41,410 nt of DNA from Phoronis australis (taxonomy: Eukaryota; Phoronida; Phoronidae), in NCBI GenBank assembly GCA_002633005.1, contig NMRA01000006.1, positions 217,134 to 258,543 on the forward strand, given 5' to 3'. This document shows positions 9,401 to 18,400 of the stretch, piece after piece. The notes beneath the pieces are model-generated. The model searched no databases. It had not been told where the DNA came from and saw nothing but the letters and a program-made list of their open reading frames with translations. Numbering within the stretch: position 1 is the first letter of the stretch; the number at the start of each line of letters is the position of its first letter. The position numbers were made by a program, and so were the translations under genes.

Positions 9401-9955
9401 ACCGTTTCGCTGATATTATTCTGTTTCCTCACACACAAGCTATGCCTATCGCTGAAAACCATCAGCCAATCGAGAAAACTGTTATTATAGAGTTTATAGG
9501 CTTGGTAATCCTTAAAATTGCGAATTCGAAAACGGCTACGCATTGCCGTAAAATAACCCCCGATCCCCTCCGCCTCGTACAACCGGGCAGGCACGGGGCG
9601 GACATTTGTGGTCGCCGAAGTGGCGGACACTGCACTGACGACCAGCACACCCGGCAGATTAGGTCCTATATAATAAAGATCTTGTTATGACATACCTCCC
9701 ACACACTGCAGTGTTTGACTGGTATACTCTAAAAGGACCACGATAAGCTCCCGTAGAGTGGACTGGCAACATAAGGTCCGGTACAGACAGATCCACCGTC
9801 TGCCTCCTCTAGGCGTGGCTGGCAGACTCCGGGGTTGAGTACATTTCTTCTGAGGAATAGCCCTACTACTACTACTAACCTGTCACACAATTCCTGAATG
9901 TGCTGGCTTTCCGCACGTATTCTCCCTTTGAGTTGACAGATTTGTCAATCGACAT
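357..9955 (-). CDS. ECM4: Glutathionyl-hydroquinone reductase (Xi-class GST, ECM4/YqjG family), complete, 8 exons
   Basis: Joined exons: 9955-9880, 6565-6384, 5936-5864, 5217-5019, 3827-3734, 1436-1320, 947-831, 458-357. They total 960 nt, or 319 residues plus TAA; all phases agree and every junction is GT..AG. Family enzymes reduce glutathionyl-hydroquinones using glutathione and an active-site Cys, usually in the cytosol. Seen here: the N-terminal lead STFRN (about 17-21), the block [19 protein letters not shown] with catalytic Cys47, the cis-Pro strand VTVPVLFD, the glutathione-binding NNESSEIIR, the [18 protein letters not shown] segment, and the helical domain with [14 protein letters not shown] and [11 protein letters not shown]. 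The C-terminus has FGIVSIGP. The length matches the bacterial enzyme (about 330). This is an intron-rich nuclear gene beside a KLF and a CRTC, so contamination is unlikely. Family assignment is very sure; the substrate is inferred from the family. Confidence 0.95.
831..947 (-). CDS. ECM4: Reductase exon 7
   Basis: 117 nt, 39 codons in phase 0. The acceptor is ggtattttcag and the donor TATCAG/gtagta. It encodes [20 protein letters not shown] followed by [19 protein letters not shown], the family's YLRDIYQ...ETV...HI..HY block. Confidence 0.95.
1320..1436 (-). CDS. ECM4: Reductase exon 6 (GST C-terminal domain)
   Basis: 117 nt, exactly 39 codons in phase 0. It encodes [20 protein letters not shown] then [26 protein letters not shown] is the N-capping helix motif of the GST fold. 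The acceptor is a less common AAG (catttgaag) and the donor is TTCAAA/gtaggt. Confidence 0.95.
1520..1756. mobile_element. GC-rich MITE family A, copy 1
   Basis: Bounded by catgcgcg and its complement cgcgcatg; the right terminus continues as cactgggtgcgcgcatg. The imperfect palindrome extends into the flanks (tagttgac / gttaacta). Internally it has GTGGACCTT, ggggggctcgaa and runs resembling copies at 7196-7383 and 8362-8617. It lies in the intron between reductase exons 5 and 6 and has no coding capacity. Confidence 0.7.
2023..3010 (+). pseudogene. LINE retrotransposon 3' fragment (C-terminal ORF2 region with zf-RVT), broken
   Basis: The conceptual protein runs YWRDVFGSM...[13 protein letters not shown]...[19 protein letters not shown] then [13 protein letters not shown], switches frame near 2617-2621, and continues [16 protein letters not shown](stop)[13 protein letters not shown] to [14 protein letters not shown]. 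This is the region after the reverse transcriptase domain in invertebrate LINEs, with the CxxC...H..W..C zinc-finger-like motif (zf-RVT). It has one frameshift and an in-frame TGA near 2669. The reverse transcriptase and endonuclease are absent and no poly(A) tail is visible. It sits in reductase intron 5, antisense to the gene. Confidence 0.85.
3170..3300 (+). mobile_element. Foldback family B, single arm
   Basis: The stretch from gtaacggaaata through agaaatattaagag to cagggcgaaatgcaactt parallels 21541-21655 at moderate identity. Only one arm of the palindrome is present, so this is a partial copy. It lies in reductase intron 5, just downstream of the LINE fragment. Confidence 0.55.
3734..3827 (-). 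CDS. ECM4: Reductase exon 5
   Basis: 94 nt. The acceptor is tttttgctacag and the donor GATAAG/gtaaag. It encodes [20 protein letters not shown] followed by [11 protein letters not shown], the start of the C-terminal helical domain. NNGVYKAGFATSQEAYD is the bacterial equivalent, so this is among the best conserved parts. Confidence 0.96.
3835..5018 (-). other. Reductase intron 4, nothing recognised
   Basis: AT-rich sequence between exons 4 and 5 with no convincing coding segment, RNA gene or inverted repeat that I could identify. Confidence 0.5.
5019..5217 (-). CDS. ECM4: Reductase exon 4 (end of thioredoxin fold)
   Basis: 199 nt. The acceptor is ttgttcttacag and the donor is the consensus GTAAGT. 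It encodes [13 protein letters not shown], then [39 protein letters not shown]. The VPVL cis-proline and the ESSE glutathione-contact motif are both intact. Confidence 0.95.
5864..5936 (-). CDS. ECM4: Reductase exon 3
   Basis: 73 nt, residues 87-110 plus a split Asp codon. The acceptor is tttccag and the donor TCATCCG/gtaggc. It encodes [20 protein letters not shown], the linker region where family members have an acidic stretch followed by a short aromatic helix. The phase (0 in, 1 out) fits both neighbours. Confidence 0.87.
5972..6223. mobile_element. MITE family C, copy 1 (in reductase intron 2)
   Basis: 252 bp with terminal inverted repeats: CGGTAAAATCTCACC at the left, then ATTTAGGACACA; at the right gtgtccgaaatttgcgacattttaccg. 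It fills more than half of the 447-bp intron and ends 35 bp from the exon 3 acceptor. Related copies are at 19746-19908, 28503-28739, 30401-30632, 33056-33428 and 39771-40006. Confidence 0.75.
6384..6565 (-). CDS. ECM4: Reductase exon 2 (active-site exon)
   Basis: The acceptor is cacattgcag and the donor CCCGAG/gtaatg. It covers residues 26-86 and holds [17 protein letters not shown], with Cys47 as the expected catalytic thiol. The reading frame stays open about 130 nt upstream of the acceptor, but that upstream peptide is unlike the family, whereas splicing to 9955-9880 restores it. Confidence 0.95.
6976..6983. promoter_or_regulatory. CRE palindrome in reductase intron 1
   Basis: A perfect TGACGTCA, the full CREB/ATF site. 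It is intronic to the reductase gene and inside duplicated sequence, so function is uncertain. Confidence 0.3.
7196..7383. mobile_element. GC-rich MITE family A, copy 2
   Basis: 188 bp with near-perfect inverted ends: catgcgcgcacccagag / ctctgggtgcgcgcatg. It is inserted into duplicated copy A; the paralogous segment near 8940-8985 lacks it. Flanks gccag/gccaa suggest a 4-bp GCCA target duplication, which is not certain. Confidence 0.8.
7985..8360. repeat. Duplicated segment, copy A part 2
   Basis: It matches 9218-9440: gtttaacaaa...cacacagaaacttga, catacgatc, ttcttgcctcagtgct, then ccttttccactaagaaaccg and atctcataatt. It carries the hAT-type MITE at 8157-8248, which the other copy lacks. 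Its right part is also one arm of foldback family B (gaagttgcatttcgcc). Confidence 0.65.
8149..8256. mobile_element. 92-bp hAT-type MITE with 8-bp target site duplication
   Basis: The element is 8157-8248, flanked by exact GCCTCAGT copies at 8149-8156 and 8249-8256. Two 44-bp arms beginning CACAGGCGTCCTCAGC pair with three mismatches around a 4-nt TACT loop. An 8-bp duplication and CA..TG ends are typical of hAT transposons. The related unfilled site near 9305 reads ttcttgcttcagtgct without the insert. Confidence 0.88.
8362..8617. mobile_element. GC-rich MITE family A, copy 3
   Basis: 256 bp, from catgcgcgcacccag at the left to gagtacgcgcatg at the right. It shares ggcgaagtggacaaaaat, ctccgcctcagagaaa and aaaggtccac with copy 2. 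No coding capacity. Confidence 0.75.
8768..9108. repeat. Duplicated segment, copy B part 1
   Basis: The uninterrupted counterpart of 6880-7548, with the same order of blocks ending in gttcatgaacacc. It differs at many positions, so the duplication is not recent. Confidence 0.75.
9218..9440. repeat. Duplicated segment, copy B part 2
   Basis: The counterpart of 7985-8360 without the hAT-type MITE. It contains aagccttttacactaaaaaa and tcggtctcataata, also found in foldback family B. Confidence 0.6.
9700..9879 (+). mobile_element. Possible retroposon 3' end with (CTA)n tail
   Basis: The sequence ends cctactactactactaa after a GC-richer body containing a small hairpin (gtctgcc / ggcagac near 9798-9828). 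Short trinucleotide tails are typical of some LINE and SINE 3' ends. No promoter boxes or second copy were seen, so this is tentative. The tail directly abuts the reductase exon 1 donor. Confidence 0.3.
9880..9955 (-). CDS. ECM4: Reductase exon 1 (start codon)
   Basis: It starts at the ATG at 9955-9953 and reads [18 protein letters not shown] then TFRNCVT, which matches the family lead-in GEFVRxASTFRN. It ends in a split codon (G) before a GT donor at 9879. The G joins the CC of exon 2 to give TADGSSGF, as expected for the family. It is only 76 nt and has no useful open frame around it, so it is easy to miss. The intron begins inside a (TAG)n run, an unusual place for a donor. Confidence 0.88.
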
Positions 9956-11570
9956 CACGAGAAATTGAGACCACGACCAAAAACCTAATAGTCTTCTTCA
10001 CGTTCAGTAAAATATAAAGGCACCAAGCACACAATGTATTACGCCAGTGTTGACTATCCCAGTGCTTTGACCTAGTTACGACCAAATTCAACTTTGACCT
10101 ACCGTAATTCCCATTAGAAAGGCCTAGTGATCATTGACATCAAGGTGTATTGAAACAACGAACGAACGAACGGGACGTGTCTGGACACGAACGAACAGAG
10201 TCGCAACATACCAAACGAGTATATTAGTTGCCATGGCTTTCAGTATGTCTAATAACTTCTGACTGAACCATTGACTGTATGTTTCATTGTTTAATTGCTG
10301 AATTACTTGTGCTAGTGCGTATCGGATGTCTCTACTGAGCACTGGGAGCTCTAAACCTACATGTTTAAGACTGTTGCGGTATTAATTGCCTGGTTACTTC
10401 TTATGGCTGCTTACGTAGTATTTGTCCCGCTTTTGGCCGGACTCCGCCTTGTTTTGACGGTTTATCCCGCCACCGGTTCCGCCCGTACCCCACCATCAAA
10501 CTGTCCCGTTTTTCATAAACGATCAAATTGACTTATTAATTGTGACGTATGACTGTGGTTTTCCCCGCGATACAAAAATGTTACGACACTTGTAATTTCA
10601 CGTTTGAGCAAAAAAGATGCTGTCGGGGCGTTTTTATGTGTCACGGCGGAATTTCACCTTTGCATTTTGGCATAGACGTCACGCTTTGTCAGTGTACAAC
10701 CGGGAATCTATTTTTTCTGTCCAGGCCACTATTCGTGAAAGTTGGCAATCGTGCTTACGTCGGGTATGCGTTAATAATAGTATCTAAGAAAAGGGGGTGA
10801 CAAATACATCAATTATACGTTAGTGAATGTGTACTTGTTTTCTCAGAGTTTACCGAGGTTCAATACAAATTCACATGAACGGTCTCCGCAAAAGTAGCCA
10901 CAATGCAAATCACAATTGCATGATAGATGGAAATTTATTAGGTGATGACGATTTGCCCGGCATCGGCTGCATCCCACCCCGAACTTCGTTCCACTGAACC
11001 GGCCGGCTGCATCCCACCCCGAACTTCGTTTCACTCAGTGGGGGTGAGACTAGGATCGGCCTAGTTTAGCAGCCCATGCCCCCACTTTTTTCAGTGCTGC
11101 GCCGCCCATGATTACGTATTTGTAAGATAAGAAAACCAGCGCATGGACGGCTATAGCCCCCTCAGCCCNGCGGACTATACAGTAACACACATTGCCGTAA
11201 AGCATAATACTGGATTATATTAAAAAAACATCGCAAACATTTTAAAAATTTGTCAGCACAATGGAAAATTGATGACTAAAACCTAGGACGTGCGATCGGT
11301 CGCGTGACAGCCCTTTCTTCAGGGCAAATTTTGTCAACAGCTTGGGTTCATGTAAACACAAAATTAATTACAATTTTAATTCTTACATTAGGCCTACCGA
11401 TAAAATTCCCCATGAGAAACGTGAAGTTAAAGCTTGTGTACAAGAAGATAAGATAACGGTAAGTTGTAGTTTCTTACTATCCACGTTTGCTACGGTGCCA
11501 TAAATGGGTTACAACAAGGGCTAAGCGAACCCTTTGTGTGTTTTGAATGCGTATTACGCGGGGAAATTTC
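9956..11570. other. Divergent intergenic region between reductase and KLF
   Basis: No exon was recognised. It contains a short (gaac)n run near 10156-10195, the tandem GC-rich duplication at 10964-11034 and one N. The promoters of both genes should lie here and just to the right. Confidence 0.5.
10964..11034. repeat. Two-copy tandem repeat, 39-bp period
   Basis: The unit cggctgcatcccaccccg + aacttcgtt(c/t)cact occurs at 10964 and 11003. It is GC-rich within AT-rich flanks. Confidence 0.75.
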
Positions 11571-11595
11571 ATACTTTGTTGACATAGATATGGCT

Positions 11596-11652
11596 AAAAT
11601 GGCGCCCTATATTTAAGATCAGCCAATGAAAACACCTGTTGCTATGACGTCA
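11596..11652 (+). promoter_or_regulatory. KLF promoter elements: YY1-like, TATA-like, CCAAT, CRE
   Basis: In 57 bp: AAAATGGCGC (11596-11605, YY1-like), ctatattta (11607-11615, TATA-like), CCAAT (11623-11627) and a perfect palindromic CRE TGACGTCA (11645-11652). They lie about 280-330 bp before the KLF start codon. The clustering supports a promoter; no transcription start can be read from sequence. Confidence 0.55.
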
Positions 11653-11927
11653 GTGCAGTTGGCACGCCTACCAGTAACTACCACACCACGAGGGGAAGGA
11701 GACGTTGCTATTGTCTTTTCTCATATTTATGGTAAAAAAAACAGTTTTGTTTTGATATAACCGGACCATTCACTGTTCAAGTGAATTTGTGAGAGCAAGA
11801 GCAGTATTTTGTAGCTTTTTTGATGAAAATCGACCTTGGAGCGACCCAGTTACGAGAAATTGTTCGTGGATTCCTTTGTTGTTATTTTCACAACGTGGTG
11901 AAAACGGTTTAGCCTACCTGCCTACAT

Positions 11928-12438
11928 ATGGGAGTCGAAGACGGCATTTCCACGAATACCAACATGTTAAATACGAACATTTATCGGGACAAGGAGGTTA
12001 ATTTTGCCGCCGAGTGCTTGTTAGCCATGTCAAACAGCGTTGTGACCAATCCAGTGGTGACTTTTGGTCGGAAAGATGAATGTGTTAGCCCCGTGATGGG
12101 CGAAACAGCTGATCAGCTGGACGTTTGCGGTGACTCTTTGTTCATGGTGGCGAGAATTTTAGCGGATTTCAACAAACGACGACACAACACGGATTTGGAA
12201 GATAGAAGCAGCGACGAAACAGATTCGTGTGATTCTTACGAACATAACTCTTACGGAAAATGCCTTAAAAAACGCAATACTTCGAACCGATTTGATCCCA
12301 TTACAATTCCTTCCGCCGAAAACAGACGACGACGAAACAAAACCGAGCCCAAAAAACCGTTTCTATGCACATTTGTGGGATGTGATAAAGTATACGGAAA
12401 GTCTTCACATTTAAAGGCACACCTTCGCTCGCACACTG
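11928..12438 (+). CDS. KLF13: KLF exon 1 (Sin3-interacting motif, NLS, finger 1)
   Basis: The first in-frame ATG is at 11928; a second Met codon at 11964 also precedes the [10 protein letters not shown] motif and could be used. It ends inside the finger 1 to finger 2 linker (HTG) at a consensus GTAAGT donor at 12439. An acidic stretch [17 protein letters not shown] lies mid-exon. Confidence 0.93.
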
Positions 12439-15400
12439 GTAAGTTTTAATTAGTTTGAGGGTACAGCGTGCCCACCTGTTCGTCGATGTTATCAATCAAG
12501 GCACTGAAGAAAAAGGTCACCAGTGCAGTGCTACACGAATGTTAATGTAAGCCCACTGTGTACATCATCTAATGATGACACACGTGGTAAGTTGAAATTT
12601 GTTGCACCAGGTCACTGTTGTTCATGTCTGTGATAATTTCATTATATAATGCCGACATGTTGCCTTGATGGCTTGATGCTCAGCTATTCAACACTGTAGC
12701 CTTTTAAGTTTAATTAAATGTGCTTAGGTCAACATTAATTTACAATACCTTGCAAGCCAATCCATTGTGTTAGCCTGTAGCCTTATTATTCACTGTGGAA
12801 CACACAGTGAAGTCCAGTTTCCTTTCCATAGCCTTTCTCTAGCTGCTGTTAGCTGATACAAAGACAATATTTTGCACAGCACACACCATTGGGTCAGCCC
12901 CTTGTTCTTTTAATGGCCTGTGTTCAGGCTCACCATTATATCCAGAATAACTGTTTTCAATTCTGTGGTTGGCAGGGGCATGCCTACTTACTTCTGTTTT
13001 GAACGAGTCTATAAAACTGTGAACAGGACATTATGCAGTCAGCATTGTGCAGTCAATATAAAACTGTAAACAGGACATTATGCAGTCAGATTGTGCAGTC
13101 AATATAAAACTGTAAACAGGACATTATGCAGTCAGCATTGTGCAGTCAATGGCGACTCAATAATGATGTGGAGTACAGAACTTGAAGAAGGGAACAATGG
13201 CTTTTAAATATTGGCACAATAGGTACAGTGAGAACCATCAAGTGGCTTCTTACCTAATTTAGGACTTGTCTGATTTTGTTTTTGTCCCAGGGTGGTGAGG
13301 TTTAAGTTCTTTTACTTAAATCCTTAATACAGTGATTCTTAGGTCAAATAAAAATCTCCAGCAAGAGTTAAATCAAGTTTGTGAAGGTGAATCTAGCTTA
13401 AATTCAATCGGTGAGCTCCATTCTGTCTGTAAGGTATTGGCAATTCTACAGTCGCTAAATCGCCATTTTAGAATAGCGCTTAATGAAACGTACTCCCAAC
13501 AAAAATTTTTAAAGACAGTGTTGCAGTGTTGGACTTTAATAGTTGCCTCATGCAATCAGTAGGTTCTCCTTTGGACTTGACGAAGTTCGCAAGTCATTAT
13601 TAAGATCTTGTTATTTAGCATACGACATTGGATTTCGTACCTGTTCATGTGTTGCGTGACACACCCCCTTTTGTACCTGTTTTGTTTTCTCATTAATTAT
13701 TCATTGATCTGAACTCTACCTGGTTATCACGCTTTGGAGAGACATTGGAGACATGTTATGCTTCGGGGATACTTGGAAAAGTGTCTGAATAAAAAAAACT
13801 GGCAGTATGACATTTTAGCCTGAAGGCCAATAATTTATATGTGCATTAAGTTTCGTTTTTAATTCATCTTGTAAAACCCACGAGGCAGATAGTCAAAATT
13901 TGTTGATTACCTCAGTGACTTTCATAATAGAATACCATATTTAGTTCACCCAGTGGGTAATTGCGTTCTTGGATCCAGGTGACTCCGTGGACAGGTGGTA
14001 GTTAAGGCTTCGACTGACTTGTCAGGCTCTACTTTGTCGTTGAGTCTTGAACTGTGGTTTCATACATATACCGCTGCTCACCCCACCCCATCTGTGGACA
14101 TGGTCCTGCCCAACAGTCAGTTCGAGGAGAGGGGATTGAAAGTGAAAGTGTGGCTGGCCAGTTTCACTGAACTGTCCGCCTGATTAAGTTTCTTTCTTGT
14201 GTCCTGTTTCTTTTAAGTAACACTTTGTCATTTTTACGCCTTCTTCCTAAAGAAATACGAGTAATGACAAATGCTCATGTTTTTCTCTATATTCTGACAA
14301 GTTATTGTGTAAATGAAACTATGCCAAATTTTCAAGTTCAAACTGACCCACATTACCAGACTGTAATTCTTAATTTCTTAACCATCTCTTGTCAGCTGCA
14401 TTTCATAAACATTTTTGTATTTCTTTACTAATATGGTTCCAGGTGGCATAAATGAATTTGTGTCATTTAATTATAATGGAACTGATGGAGGTTTGCACTG
14501 CACTTGAACTCCTCGGTCAGTTCAGGTCAATGAGATCATGTTTCACCTGCCTGTTTAAAAATAGATGCCAAGGGAATTTCCATCTTTTCGGACACACCCA
14601 AGGTTGTGAAGTGTTTTCTATTATTTTGAACTTCGAGGTTTTGTTTTTCAATGTGAAATGGGAGATTTGCTATTGTACTTAGAAATCAAACTAGCTTTCT
14701 GAAGAATAAGTTAATGTTTGAGTTAACACCTGGTTTATTGTATAACTGTTTGTTTATTATCTCTTATTTGGTGATGTTGTCAATTGGAGGGGTACTATTT
14801 CTGGAGGCAGAGTGCTCAGTGAAACTGTCAAAGGGATATCTGACACAAGTTCACTAGAGTTGGGTAAATTCACTTGTATCCTGTGACACAGATGGTGTTA
14901 GTAGTATTCTCCACAAAAGAAAATTTTCTCTCGTTGTGAATAACTGTCTTAAGTCCACAAATGTCCTTTTACAATTAACAAATAACTGACTGTGGTGCCA
15001 TGAGTTCAAACTAGTATTAAGTCACGTTTGTTTTTTCAAACTCGCTGCAGGTACGTAGGCGAAACTTGTCAGAATTCAAACTTGTATCTGTGGCGAGTCA
15101 AAATGAGCCTTGAAGAACATTAGGCTTGCCTTGAAACCAACCTTTTGCCTCTTTCACAAAATTCGGGAGTGAAAGACAATGCGATTACATGCTTCATTAG
15201 AAGTGCATGGTGATATCTCCCAAAAGCTTGTAAGTGCCCACCATACTCTCCAAAATAAGCCTTATAACGGGCAGCCCTGGGTAGTCAGCAGTAACTCTAG
15301 AACCTCGCTAAAAAGCAAGACTTCGTGGGATTCCGTGAGATATTGCCATTTATTTTAAATGAGAACATCGAGGTCCTAGCTTAGGTCCTAGCGTTACTGA

Positions 15401-18400
15401 TAACTCTACCCTGGATTGCAATAATTCACTCTTTCCTCAATGAATGAATGCACTCAAACAGAAACATGGATGATGCAAGTGTTTCTCAGTATTGCATAGG
15501 CTAGCTCAAGTGTTTATTCTGATCATAACCTAATAGATTGGTATGGTGAAATCTAATTTATGATACGATATGGAGAACAAGCGTAGTTTTATATTTTCCT
15601 CTTTTTTCGTGAGAAACGCAGCATCAAATTAATTCTGTACCATGTTCAAGATCTGTGTCATAGCTATTATGATCAGAAAATACTTTGAAAACATTGGTGA
15701 GATATTACCATACTCTTATTTGACTAACACTGGGAGTGGGCACGATGCAGAGACTTGCATTGAAACCAGGCTTGAGTTCTGTAGACCTCAAGACATTCTC
15801 TTGCACTTGTGGCAAATAATCTTCGCTCATGTAATAGAAACAATGAGTTCAGCACTATACAACTTTACCGGCCCATCACTTCCCTGGCCGCCGTTTTGGT
15901 GGAATGAGCTAGTATTAGTTCCGGAGAATACTCACTCTCTCTCGCGTAATTCTGGAGGAACTTGTTTTTCTTAAAAAAAAAAAAAAACATGATCCACAGA
16001 ACGCTCTCCACAGTTGCATTCACTGAATCTGGTCTCTTGGACGGTAGGCAGGGTTTTGCAAACGTTCTCTGGGGATCATCCCGATCAGAGTAACCTGACC
16101 TGCCTAGCTTTCATTCTCCTACTCAAGCCTTTAGAATTGGTAGAGCTAATGTCCACGTGATTTCTCCGAACAATACCTGAAAATGAACACCTCGGACTTA
16201 CTACGCCCGTAATTGCATTTGCTCCATTTGCTCCTGTTTTCCAGTTCGGTTGCCATGGCGATCGTAGCTAGTCTGTAATGATGGAAATTTTTTTTTGTAA
16301 GTCCCAATTCTGTGGGTAATTAGCTGTTGGTTTGACATGGTGTTAGTTTATTGATTTAGACCAGATCCTGATGTGTTTGCTCTGACATGTTGAAAGCTTC
16401 TATTGTGTCGGACTGTTTATTAATTGTGATAGGCCTTCTAGTGGCTTTAAAATCAATGCCTGTGTGATGTTCACAAACATGGGTTAATTGCCAGTGGTAA
16501 CGTTTACGGAAGAAGTTTGAAGCCAGCCTATGAATGGATGCATGCTTATGAAAACTATCAGATAGTTTAAAAGCCCATTCAGTGCAATTTTTGAAAATTA
16601 TTGTTTTGGTTTTTAGCGATTTTGTAATTCTACAATTTTTTTTTGATAGGCGAGATTGCGTTATTAATTACACGTAAACTGTGGATTGAATGGGGGGGGG
16701 GGGGGGGGGGGGGGNGGGGGGTCTTTGAAATTGAGTTCTATTCTTCCAATAGAGTTATCTGCCAATGTGGAAGGTGTTATCTGAAATAGGTTTTATGTGT
16801 GATCCGGGGATTTGTTAAGTGATAAAGTTAGCACAGTTTATTGGAATACGCGCGATTTATTGAAATATTTTTTGCTTGCAAGTTTCTACAACTAATTCCT
16901 AAACTATGTCTCGTTTGAATATTTCATTATTTGTGTATGTGTGTTTTTGCAAAATTTCAAAGACTACTTCGTCGCGACATCGTGTTCAGCAATGGTTCCT
17001 TTCATATACGTCCAGTCAGTCATCACAATTGAATACTGTACTAGTCATTAATTTGTTCCTATACGTCTGCAGACCTACTGGAGCGATACTTCAGTGACCC
17101 AATGTTGGGTGGTGGTGTGCCAAATAGAATTTGAAAATTCTACTCCATCACGGAGATTTTTTTACCGACCGACGAAAAGTCCTCTCACCCCTGACCATCA
17201 AAATATGACCATACCATTTGAGGTTTTCAAAAAATTTTGATATTCTTGTTTTGCATTTTCATTGGTAAAATGTGCTTTTACCTAAATTGTAATATTCAGC
17301 TTATTTTTAGCCTCAGTTGAACTTCAGTCTATTTTTTCACTTCTCTGACCCAGTTCTACCACACTTTACTGTGGCTAGGTATCCCTCCTTGCCTGTACTC
17401 TTCAGCAGCAGACGACCACTCAGTAATTTGTACTCCCCAATTCATAAGAACACCAGAGTAGAGTTCAGTGACGCAAGGACCTACGCGAGGACCTCGCTAA
17501 AATCTAGCCAAAATCATGTGTTCTCATTCAAAATATGCGGCAATATCTCACGTAATCTCGCGAAGTCTTGCTTTTTTATTTTATTGATGTCCTAGCGTTA
17601 CTGAACTCTATCCAGTCTTTTGTGTTTGTGCCAGGTACCTCCCCTGGTGGACGTGTGCCAACCTGCTCAGAGCACCTCTCATGTCTTTGTGTTTGTGACA
17701 GCTGGCATAATCACACATGGGTCACTGGGTTACAGGGAAGAGCAGCTGGAGCAGCCAGAGGTGCAAAGGTGGATGGTTGGTCCCCTCTTAGGTCAAACCT
17801 TTATCCATTGGGCTCATTACAATTTAAAATGTGTCAATAATTTGGGACACAAGTGAATTTTTTGTTGCTTCATTTTTTGATATACAGTGCGCATCAAATT
17901 AATCTTAGGTTAATATCGTGTTCAGACTGGTGCTATCAAAGGTATTACCAGACAAGATTTTGAGATACTGTGGGCATTTGCAGTAATGCTAAGAGTCCAA
18001 GACAAGTTTGGCCATTATTTTTGTCTGAAATTGCGGAGAAGTATCATTGCCGTATGCAGTTAGCATAGCACGTAACATTGTAAGGCGTGATTTTGAATCT
18101 TGTGTCTGAAACTGGGAAACGTGCATTGCACTAGTTATTTTTTCCTTTTTGATGCTTTGTGGAGGCGATTAGGCATGGTAGAACACGTCCCCTGCCCCCC
18201 TCCCCCACCAAATGGAGCAAGGAAAATTGGAAGCTGTTCACCTGCATTGAAATTACCTTCTGCCTTTCGAAATAATTCTTGCAGCTTTATACACGATTTG
18301 TAAATCTTAATATCTGGAGTTAAACAGTTTTTCCCAGTTACTTTGTTTACTGTATTTTTGTGACAATGGTTAGGTTTAGTACTAACCCAGTAACCCTCCA

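Noticed and set aside
13010-13149. Tandem repeat considered as a CRISPR array
   Set aside because: Units are contiguous with no spacers, and the genome is clearly animal.
17568-17856. Two overlapping open frames in KLF intron 1
   Set aside because: No recognisable domain and no fitting splice phases to the KLF; likely chance in a GC-richer patch.
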